From positions 1-8,730 of the forward strand of contig JAAFIJ010000094.1 of assembly GCA_013298675.1 (NCBI GenBank): a stretch of DNA of 8,730 nucleotides. Reading direction: 5' to 3'. The position numbers and the translations under genes are program-made. Under the pieces are notes generated by a model. That model was not told where the DNA came from and did not search any database. It worked only from the letters and a program-made list of their open reading frames with translations. Shown piece by piece: positions 1 to 5,212 of this stretch. Position 1 is the stretch's first letter; the number at the start of each line of letters is the position of its first letter. Source of the DNA: Rhodobacterales bacterium (GTDB taxonomy: Bacteria; Pseudomonadota; Alphaproteobacteria; Rhodobacterales; Rhodobacteraceae).

Positions 1-1551
1 CCGAACCCATCGCGATTTTTCAGCTTTCTCAGGGGGGTTCGCATCGTCTCTGGCGGCCAGAGTGAAAATATCCGCGGGGGTTTTGATAGAAAGATCGGCG
101 TCTTTGAAGAACAACTCGACCTGCTTTGCCCCAAAGCCTTCGATGTCAAAGGCCCCACGCGCGATGAAGTGTTTCAGCCGTTCCACCGCTTGGGCAGGGC
201 AAATCAGACCGCCCGTGCACCGCCTGACCGCATCCCCCGCGTCCCGGTGCGCGACACTGGCGCATTCGGGGCAGATATCCGGGAACACATAAGGCACAGA
301 GGTTTCGGGACGCTTGGCAAGGTCGATATCGCTGATCTTTGGAATAACATCGCCTGCGCGGTAGACTTGTACCCAGTCGCCCACCCGTATGTCCTTGCCA
401 CCACGGATCGGGTTGCCCTTAGCATCGCGCCCGGCAATGTAGTCTTCATTGTGCAAAGTGGCGTTTGACACCACCACACCGCCGACCGTCACCGGGGCCA
501 AACGTGCGACCGGCGACAGCGCCCCGGTCCGACCAACCTGAATGTCGATCGCCTCAAGCCAGGTCCAAGCAAGTTCGGCAGGAAATTTATGCGCAATCGC
601 CCAACGCGGAGTCGTAGAGCGGAACCCAAGTCGCGCCTGCAACGCCAAATCGTTGACCTTATAAACCACCCCGTCAATGTCGTAATCCAAAGTGGCGCGC
701 TGTCCCTCAATCAGGCGGTACTGCGCCATCAACTCTTCGGGGCCCGTGCAAAGCGCGGTCAACGCATTGGTTTTGAACCCCAAATCTTGCAACCGCGCAA
801 TCGCGCCAAACTGTGTGTCGCTTAGTGGGGCAGACACTGTGCCCCAAGCATAAGCAAAGAATCGCAGTGGGCGGCTTTGCGTGATGCTCGCATCCAACTG
901 GCGTAGGGACCCCGCCGCGGCGTTGCGCGGGTTGGCAAAGATTTTATCGCCATTTACGGTCTGCCGTTCATTCAACCGAATGAAATCCTGGCGCGCCATA
1001 TAGACCTCGCCCCGCACCTCTAGGACTGAAGGGGCGCCGCGCAGGGTTTGGGGGACATCAGAAATCTTGCGCGCGTTTTCAGTGACGTTTTCACCGACAT
1101 CACCGTCCCCGCGCGTCGCGGCTTGCACCAAAACGCCGTCTAAGTATCGTAAAGACAAGGAAAGCCCGTCGATTTTCGGTTCTGCGGTATAGGTCATCGG
1201 GCCCGCAGCACCCAAAAACCGTAAGACGCGATCTTCGAAGTCTGTGACTTCTGCGGCGTCAAAGGCGTTTTCCAGCGATAGCATGGCAACGCTATGAGCA
1301 ACTTTGCCAAACCCATCAACCGCAATGTCTCCGACGCGGTCACTAACACTGTCAGCCCGCTTCAGATCAGGGAATCGTTGTTCGATCTGCAGGTTGCGCC
1401 GCTTAAGGGCATCATAATCTGCGTCCGACATTTCCGGTGTGTCATGCTGATGATAGGCTGCATTGGCCTCAGCCAGCACCTCGGCAAGACGCGCAAGCTC
1501 TTCCTGCGCATCTTTTGGCGTCAGATCAGCGACCAAGACCTCTTTGACCAT
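1..1551 (-). CDS. ligA: NAD-dependent DNA ligase LigA (C-terminal part outside window)
   Basis: Seals nicks with 3'-OH and 5'-phosphate ends during replication and repair, using NAD+ as adenyl donor, in the cytoplasm. Translating the minus strand from the ATG at 1551 gives 517 uninterrupted codons to the window edge. Seen in order: an N-terminal Ia-type segment (about 1-75, with YHQHDTPEMSDADYD); the nucleotidyltransferase domain with adenylated lysine K126 in EPKIDGLS, then TRGDGDVGENVT, NPRNAAAGSLRQLD, DGVVYKV (293-299) and WAIAHKFP (317-324); the OB-fold with VGRTGALSPVA (339-349); and a four-cysteine zinc finger (C427, C430, C445, C451). The start of the helix-hairpin-helix region follows (FDIEGFG, 468-474). 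Family members are about 680-750 residues, so the rest of the HhH region and the BRCT domain lie beyond position 1. The start fits the usual N-terminus and has a G-rich stretch (GGGGGA) about 4 bases upstream. It lies 177 bp downstream of ctrA, same strand. Confidence 0.97.
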   Translation of the reverse strand, partial: MVKEVLVADLTPKDAQEELARLAEVLAEANAAYHQHDTPEMSDADYDALKRRNLQIEQRFPDLKRADSVSDRVGDIAVDGFGKVAHSVAMLSLENAFDAAEVTDFEDRVLRFLGAAGPMTYTAEPKIDGLSLSLRYLDGVLVQAATRGDGDVGENVTENARKISDVPQTLRGAPSVLEVRGEVYMARQDFIRLNERQTVNGDKIFANPRNAAAGSLRQLDASITQSRPLRFFAYAWGTVSAPLSDTQFGAIARLQDLGFKTNALTALCTGPEELMAQYRLIEGQRATLDYDIDGVVYKVNDLALQARLGFRSTTPRWAIAHKFPAELAWTWLEAIDIQVGRTGALSPVARLAPVTVGGVVVSNATLHNEDYIAGRDAKGNPIRGGKDIRVGDWVQVYRAGDVIPKISDIDLAKRPETSVPYVFPDICPECASVAHRDAGDAVRRCTGGLICPAQAVERLKHFIARGAFDIEGFGAKQVELFFKDADLSIKTPADIFTLAARDDANPPEKAEKSRWVR

Positions 1552-1582
1552 AATTCCCCCGGGATCAGCCTGAGGACAAACT

Positions 1583-1611
1583 AAGCCTCGCCGGGATTAA
1601 GGTAAAGTCAA
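1583..1611 (-). promoter_or_regulatory. Possible ligA promoter overlapping a CtrA-box-like site
   Basis: On the minus strand TTGACT (1611-1606) resembles a sigma70 -35 element. A spacing of 17 leads only to AGGCTT (1588-1583), a poor -10, so the promoter is weakly supported. The same -35 bases form the left half of TTGACTTTACCTTAA (1611-1597), which matches the CtrA consensus TTAA-N7-TTAA at 7 of 8 positions. If both are real, CtrA binding would cover the -35 of ligA. This is inferred from motif matching only. Confidence 0.3.
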
Positions 1612-1623
1612 AGCAGGCGATAG

Positions 1624-1743
1624 CTACGCCAGATAGCGATCTGTCGTGTCAGACAGAGGTCTGGTTTGTCGGTCTGCAGCTTGACTGGTCACACAACGAT
1701 CTAATTGGTCAGACAACGGTCTGTCCGATCAACTGGCAATCTG
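1624..1743. repeat. Six-unit degenerate 20-bp tandem repeat with dyad symmetry
   Basis: Six consecutive 20-bp units lie in exact register, each beginning on the minus strand at 1743, 1723, 1703, 1683, 1663 and 1643. The best unit reads CAGACCGTTGTCTGACCAAT. The first 14 bases of a unit form an inverted repeat, CAGAY-N4-RTCTG, which is perfect in three units: plus-strand 1630-1643 (CAGATAGCGATCTG), 1650-1663 (CAGACAGAGGTCTG) and 1710-1723 (CAGACAACGGTCTG). The units at 1690-1703 and 1730-1743 keep one half, and the unit at 1670-1683 is badly decayed. The array fills most of the ctrA-ligA gap and runs 15 bases into the 3' end of ctrA. Function is unknown: a helically phased operator array, a chain of small RNA hairpins in the ctrA 3' UTR, or a decayed minisatellite are all possible. 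Confidence 0.75.
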
Positions 1744-2436
1744 TCTGGGAAGAGAGGCCACAGCAGGTTCGCGCAACACATAACCCCGCCCCCAAACCGT
1801 TTCGATGTAGTTCTCACCACCCGTGGATTCGCTCAACTTCTTGCGCAACTTGCAGATGAAAACGTCGATGATTTTTAGCTCTGGCTCATCCATGCCGCCG
1901 TAAAGATGGTTAAGGAACATCTCTTTGGTCAGGGTTGTTCCCTTGCGCAGAGAAAGCAGTTCCAACATCTGATATTCTTTACCGGTCAGGTGAACCGTTT
2001 GTCCATCAGACTCCACCGTCTTGGCGTCAAGATTAACCGAAATCCGACCCGTGCGGATCATCGATTGGCTATGTCCCTTGGACCGGCGAATGATGGCGTG
2101 GATACGCGCGACCAATTCTTCACGGTGGAAAGGTTTGGTCAAATAATCATCCGCCCCAAACCCGAAGCCTTTGATTTTGCTTTCTGTATCGTCAGAGCCC
2201 GAGAGAATCAAAATAGGCGTTTCAATCCGCGCCAGTCGAAGTTGGCGCAAAACCTCATGCCCCGACATGTCAGGCAAGTTCAGATCAAGAAGGATGAGGT
2301 CGTAGTCATACAGCTTTGCCAGATCGATCCCGTCTTCGCCCATGTCAGTGCAATAGACGTTCAAGTTCGCATGTGTAAGCATCAACTCAATACTGCGCGA
2401 CGTTGTCGGATCATCCTCAATCAGCAAAATACGCAT
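1729..2436 (-). CDS. ctrA: Cell-cycle response regulator CtrA
   Basis: An OmpR/PhoB-type DNA-binding response regulator that binds TTAA-N7-TTAA sites. In Caulobacter it controls replication initiation, division and flagellar genes, and in Rhodobacterales mainly motility and gene-transfer-agent genes. The 235 residues show the receiver domain (about 1-118) with acidic pocket E7-D8-D9, phosphoacceptor D51 in LLDLNLPDMSG, S80 in ILSGS, and K101 in TKPF. The winged-helix output domain (about 125-223) contains HLTGKEYQMLELLSLRKGTT and GGMDEPELKIIDVFICKLRKK, essentially the diagnostic CtrA recognition region, and ends in ETVWGRGYVLREP. Length matches the family (about 230-240). The last residues, PRQIAS, are encoded by sequence belonging to the downstream 20-bp repeat array. 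It follows sciP by 96 bp on the same strand. The upstream gap holds a CtrA-box-like site and a GANTC site, suggesting autoregulation and methylation-linked control. Confidence 0.97.
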   Translation of the reverse strand: MRILLIEDDPTTSRSIELMLTHANLNVYCTDMGEDGIDLAKLYDYDLILLDLNLPDMSGHEVLRQLRLARIETPILILSGSDDTESKIKGFGFGADDYLTKPFHREELVARIHAIIRRSKGHSQSMIRTGRISVNLDAKTVESDGQTVHLTGKEYQMLELLSLRKGTTLTKEMFLNHLYGGMDEPELKIIDVFICKLRKKLSESTGGENYIETVWGRGYVLREPAVASLPRQIAS

Positions 2437-2478
2437 CGTGCTAAGCCCCCAATAAAACTAATCTTCGTTAATGAGACT

Positions 2479-2483
2479 GACTC
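2479..2483. promoter_or_regulatory. GANTC (CcrM methylation) site upstream of ctrA
   Basis: GACTC on the plus strand (GAGTC on the minus strand) lies 43 bases upstream of the ctrA ATG and is the only GANTC in the 96-bp sciP-ctrA gap. In Caulobacter a GANTC in the ctrA P1 promoter makes transcription sensitive to the CcrM methylation state. The match to the pentamer is exact, but a 5-base motif with one free position is common by chance, so the regulatory role is inferred from position. Confidence 0.5.
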
Positions 2484-2490
2484 GCAATGG

Positions 2491-2505
2491 TTAACTGAGG
2501 GTTAC
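2491..2505. promoter_or_regulatory. CtrA-box-like site upstream of ctrA
   Basis: TTAACTGAGGGTTAC reads TTAA-N7-TTAC, matching 7 of 8 defined bases of the CtrA consensus TTAA-N7-TTAA. It is centred about 60 bases upstream of the ctrA start and 8 bases from the GACTC site. CtrA autoregulates its own promoter in Caulobacter, so this is a plausible autoregulatory operator. No convincing -35/-10 pair could be assigned in this gap. Confidence 0.5.
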
Positions 2506-2508
2506 TCT

Positions 2509-2532
2509 GCCACAAAGAAAGCCACAAACAAC
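2509..2532. repeat. 12-bp imperfect tandem duplication
   Basis: GCCACAAAGAAA (2509-2520) is followed directly by GCCACAAACAAC (2521-2532), 10 of 12 bases identical. It lies between the sciP stop codon and the CtrA-box-like site. No function is evident. Confidence 0.5.
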
Positions 2533-2811
2533 CTAAAGTTGTCTATATTTTTGCAAACTTGTGACGCGAAGCGCCTTATCCCCGTGTTTCAGGACCGCAT
2601 CACGCCAAAGTTTGAACTCTTCTTCCGAGAGCGAATATCGTTCCAGCGCCTCGGTTTGGCTGATCAGACCAAAAATCACCGCTTTGACGACCACCGCCTT
2701 GCGACTCGCGACCCATCGTTCCGTGTCTGCACTGGGCAAATCTGCCCTGCTTAAAATCGTGCCATCGGGCAACGTCACCTGCCGCGGTCCATCCACTTTT
2801 TTCAAAAACAT
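2533..2811 (-). CDS. sciP: SciP-type CtrA inhibitor (DUF1153)
   Basis: A small DNA-binding protein of the DUF1153 family. In Caulobacter SciP interacts with CtrA at its target promoters and blocks recruitment of RNA polymerase, resetting CtrA-activated genes in G1. The 92-residue product fits the family (about 90 residues). An N-terminal strand segment VTLPDGTILSRADLPSADTERWV (split here as VTLPDGTILS and RADLPSADTERWV, about 12-34) leads into a helix-turn-helix: ASRKAVVVKAVIFGLIS, EALERYSLSEEEFKLW, and a basic tail LRVTSLQKYRQL. The open frame extends upstream to 2865, but I chose the ATG at 2811: it gives the family-typical MFLKK N-terminus and has AAAGGTG six bases upstream, while the longer form would add 18 atypical residues. 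It is transcribed towards ctrA, 96 bp downstream, so inhibitor and target may share a transcript. It is divergent from mnmA. Confidence 0.88.
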   Translation of the reverse strand: MFLKKVDGPRQVTLPDGTILSRADLPSADTERWVASRKAVVVKAVIFGLISQTEALERYSLSEEEFKLWRDAVLKHGDKALRVTSLQKYRQL

Positions 2812-2817
2812 CTCGCA

Positions 2818-2824
2818 CACCTTT
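2818..2824 (-). promoter_or_regulatory. Ribosome binding site deciding the sciP start
   Basis: On the minus strand AAAGGTG (2824-2818) lies six bases before the ATG at 2811. It is a good Shine-Dalgarno match and favours this start over the in-frame ATG at 2865. Confidence 0.6.
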
Positions 2825-2854
2825 ACATCCAGCCCACAAGGTCGCGCATCGTTG

Positions 2855-2869
2855 TTAATCAGCAATGAA
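2855..2869. promoter_or_regulatory. CtrA-box-like site in the sciP/mnmA divergent region
   Basis: TTAATCAGCAATGAA reads TTAA-N7-TGAA, 7 of 8 positions of the CtrA consensus. It is centred about 50 bases upstream of the sciP start and just upstream of the mnmA -35. In Caulobacter sciP is itself activated by CtrA, so a site here would close a negative feedback loop. Evidence is motif match and position only. Confidence 0.4.
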
Positions 2870-2877
2870 GCGAGGGG

Positions 2878-2905
2878 TTGAGAGTGCGGAGCATTTTCCT
2901 ATATT
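2878..2905 (+). promoter_or_regulatory. Probable sigma70-type promoter of mnmA
   Basis: TTGAGA (2878-2883) and TATATT (2900-2905) are separated by 16 bases and each differs from consensus at one or two positions. Initiation would fall near 2912, leaving a leader of about 20 bases before the mnmA ATG at 2934. It also places the upstream in-frame ATG at 2865 outside the transcript, supporting the shorter mnmA start. Confidence 0.6.
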
Positions 2906-2933
2906 ACGTCTCAACTTCATCCCGGACAGTCAC

Positions 2934-4067
2934 ATGCTTGATCAGCCGCTTAACTCGCTTGGCTTTGCCAAAGCCCCCGCAGATACGCGCGTTGTCGTGG
3001 CCATGTCAGGCGGCGTGGACTCGTCTGTCGTCGCGGCACAGTTGGCCGAAGAAGGCTATGATGTGGTTGGCGTCACATTGCAGCTGTACGACCACGGTGC
3101 TGCATTGGCCAAAAAGGGCGCCTGCTGTGCGGGGCGCGATATTCAGGATGCGGCACGCGTGGCCGAGACGATGGGCTTTGCACATTACGTGCTGGACTAT
3201 GAGAACACCTTTCGCGAAGCCGTGATGGAAGAATTCGCCGATGCCTATTTGGCGGGCGCCACCCCAGTGCCCTGCATTCGGTGCAATGAGCGGGTAAAGT
3301 TCAAAGACCTGTTGGCGACAGCGCGCGATCTGAATGCAGACTGCATGGCCACGGGCCATTACATTCAGCGCAAGATGGGGGCCGCAGCAGAACTTCATAT
3401 GGCGACCGATGCCAACCGCGATCAAAGCTATTTCCTGTTTTCGACCACGGCCGAACAATTGGATTATCTTCGGTTTCCTTTGGGGCATTTGGCCTCCAAG
3501 GCAGAGACACGTGCGCTTGCGGCGCGCTATGGGCTATCAGTGGCGGATAAGCCCGACAGTCAGGATATTTGCTTTGTCCCCAACGGCAATTATGCGGCCG
3601 TGATCGAAAAGCTGCGGCCGGGGGCTGCTGATCCGGGTGAAATCGTCGATCAGAACGGTACTGTGGTTGGGTCGCATCAGGGGATCATCCACTACACGAT
3701 TGGACAGCGTAAAGGCCTTGGCATCGGCGGGCTTGGTGATCCGTTGTACGTGGTACGGCTGGAGCCCGAAACGCGGCGTGTGATCGTGGGCCCGCGTGAA
3801 GCGCTGTCGATCCGCACTATTCCGCTGCGCGAGATTAACTGGTTGGGCGATGCCCCGCTGCTCAGCCAGCCAGAATGGCATTTGAAGGTAAAAGTCCGCT
3901 CTACCCGCCCGCCTCGTCCTGCTATCCTTCGGCCGATTTCGGCAACCGAAGCGGTGGTGGAATTGCTTGATCCCGAAGACGGCGTATCGGCGGGTCAGGC
4001 GTGTGTGTTCTATGCCCCCGAAGGCAGTCGCGTGTTTGGTGGCGGATGGATCTGGCGCGGACGTTAA
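2934..4067 (+). CDS. mnmA: tRNA-specific 2-thiouridylase MnmA
   Basis: Catalyses ATP-dependent 2-thiolation of wobble uridine U34 in tRNAs for Lys, Glu and Gln, taking sulfur from a persulfide relay; cytoplasmic. The 377-residue product matches the family (about 360-380). Seen: the PP-loop ATP-binding motif AMSGGVDSS (23-31), GACCAGRDIQDA (62-73), PVPCIRCNERVKFKDLL with the likely catalytic C117 (the CN of the family), ATGHY (139-143), DQSYFL (163-168), and DSQDICFVP with the second catalytic cysteine C213. HYTIGQRKGLGIGG (253-266) follows, then the C-terminal beta-barrel region ending in GQACVFY and GGGWI. The frame is open back to 2865, but the start at 2934 gives the usual N-terminus and lies downstream of the promoter at 2878-2905; the Shine-Dalgarno (GGACAG) is weak. 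It is monocistronic here, divergent from sciP and convergent with lpxB. Confidence 0.96.
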   Translation: MLDQPLNSLGFAKAPADTRVVVAMSGGVDSSVVAAQLAEEGYDVVGVTLQLYDHGAALAKKGACCAGRDIQDAARVAETMGFAHYVLDYENTFREAVMEEFADAYLAGATPVPCIRCNERVKFKDLLATARDLNADCMATGHYIQRKMGAAAELHMATDANRDQSYFLFSTTAEQLDYLRFPLGHLASKAETRALAARYGLSVADKPDSQDICFVPNGNYAAVIEKLRPGAADPGEIVDQNGTVVGSHQGIIHYTIGQRKGLGIGGLGDPLYVVRLEPETRRVIVGPREALSIRTIPLREINWLGDAPLLSQPEWHLKVKVRSTRPPRPAILRPISATEAVVELLDPEDGVSAGQACVFYAPEGSRVFGGGWIWRGR

Positions 4068-4084
4068 GCCTAGGTCGGCTTTTT
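4066..4084 (+). terminator. Short hairpin with U-tract at the mnmA/lpxB convergence
   Basis: AAGCC (4066-4070) pairs with GGCTT (4077-4081) around a 6-base loop and runs into TTTTT (4080-4084). This is a possible intrinsic terminator for mnmA, overlapping its TAA and the lpxB stop codon. The stem has only five pairs, so strength is doubtful. In the opposite direction the run of A lies before the stem, so it would not serve lpxB. Confidence 0.4.
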
Positions 4085-5212
4085 CAACGCGCGCCGATCT
4101 AAAAACCCAAGCACGGATTTCGCTGCGCGCAGTCCCGGCGCCTCCCCTCCACGACCCAGATGGTCCATGGTGATTTGCATGGCGTCTAGCTGTGTATCTC
4201 CGTTTTCCAACAGCTCTAGCATTGCGGGCGCAATCAGATCGGCCCGGCAGCGATCACCAATAAACTCTGGAACCACGCGGGTTTCAGACACCAAATTGAC
4301 CAAGGTCACCGTATCAATCAATGCGGCGCGGCGCATCAACCACAGCGTCACCGGGTTCATGTCATAGGCAATCACCATCGGGCAACCGTTCGCCGCAAGT
4401 TCCAGCGAAACCGTCCCCGAAGCGGCAATCGCCACATCAGCCACGGCGAAAGCGGCGCGTTTACGGGCAGTGTCTTCGATAATCATGGGTGTGATTGGCC
4501 AATCCGCGCTGAGCTGACGCACCAATGCGGCGACCCCGCCCACCGTGGGAAGCGCCACGCGGGCGCTTGGATATTGTTGCTTGATCCGGGCCAGCACCGC
4601 GCCGATGACCGGGGCCAAGCGTGTGACTTCGCCCTTTCGTGACCCCGGAAGCGCAAGGATCAACGGCCCCTCACCTGCAATTAGCGCGCACTCTTGGGGC
4701 GTCGCCACGGGTTCAGACACTACAGGGTGGCCGACGAAATCACAGCTCATCCCTGCGGCCGTCATCAAAGGCGGCTCAAACGGCAGCAGGGCCAGAACAT
4801 GATCAATCACCCGCGCCATTTTCACCGCGCGCCCCGGTCGCCACGCCCAAACCGACGGGGCAACATAATGTACGGTCGCTTGATGTGAATTGGCGGCTTT
4901 GACCAAGCCCGCGACCCGCAAACAGAAATCAGGGCTGTCGATGGTGATCAGAACATCTGGTTTGGCGTCTGTTACCGCTGCCGCCACTTCGGCGATACGG
5001 CGTTTAAGGGCAAAGTATTTTGGCAATACCTCAGCGATGCCCATAATTGACAACTCTTCCATCGGGAATTGGCTGTTCAACCCTTGCGCCTGCATCAGGG
5101 GCCCTCCGACACCCGCAAAACTGATATCGGGGCGCAAGGTCATCAGCCCTTGCATCAACGCGCCGCCCAACCTGTCGCCGGAGGGTTCTCCTGCGATCAA
5201 GAACACCTTCAT
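4070..5212 (-). CDS. lpxB: Lipid-A-disaccharide synthase LpxB
   Basis: Condenses UDP-2,3-diacylglucosamine with 2,3-diacylglucosamine 1-phosphate (lipid X) to form the beta-1,6-linked tetraacyl disaccharide of lipid A. It is a peripheral inner-membrane GT-B glycosyltransferase of family GT19. The 380 residues match the family length. Seen: the N-terminal FLIAGEPSGDRLGG (4-17), ITIDSPDF (89-96), YVAPSVWAWRPGR (116-128), CDFVGHPVV (157-165), LPGSRKGEV (188-196), and the donor-site segment ASGTVSLELAANGCPMVIAY (264-283). The frame extends upstream to 5302, but the ATG at 5212 gives the canonical N-terminus and forms an ATGA overlap with the lpxI stop. No Shine-Dalgarno is visible, so translation is probably coupled to lpxI. 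This is the last gene of the bamA-skp-fabZ-lpxA-lpxI-lpxB run. Confidence 0.97.
   Translation of the reverse strand: MKVFLIAGEPSGDRLGGALMQGLMTLRPDISFAGVGGPLMQAQGLNSQFPMEELSIMGIAEVLPKYFALKRRIAEVAAAVTDAKPDVLITIDSPDFCLRVAGLVKAANSHQATVHYVAPSVWAWRPGRAVKMARVIDHVLALLPFEPPLMTAAGMSCDFVGHPVVSEPVATPQECALIAGEGPLILALPGSRKGEVTRLAPVIGAVLARIKQQYPSARVALPTVGGVAALVRQLSADWPITPMIIEDTARKRAAFAVADVAIAASGTVSLELAANGCPMVIAYDMNPVTLWLMRRAALIDTVTLVNLVSETRVVPEFIGDRCRADLIAPAMLELLENGDTQLDAMQITMDHLGRGGEAPGLRAAKSVLGFLDRRALKKPT

Noticed and set aside
1..1551. Suspicion that ligA is broken, since only short complete frames are obvious on the minus strand here
   Set aside because: Translation by hand gives 517 codons without a stop and with all motifs in order; the gene simply runs off the window edge.
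1552..1728. tRNA or small structured RNA gene between ctrA and ligA
   Set aside because: No cloverleaf, TPsiC-like arm or long stable hairpin is visible; only short 5-bp stems from the repeats.
1624..1743. CRISPR array
   Set aside because: The 20-bp units are directly adjacent with no unique spacers, and no cas genes are present.
1906..2754. Plus-strand open frame of 282 codons antisense to ctrA and sciP
   Set aside because: It overlaps two conserved genes completely, crosses their intergenic control region, and shows no family pattern.
2865..2933. Extended mnmA N-terminus starting at 2865
   Set aside because: The extension lies upstream of and across a good promoter (2878-2905), lacks family similarity, and the usual N-terminus begins at 2934.
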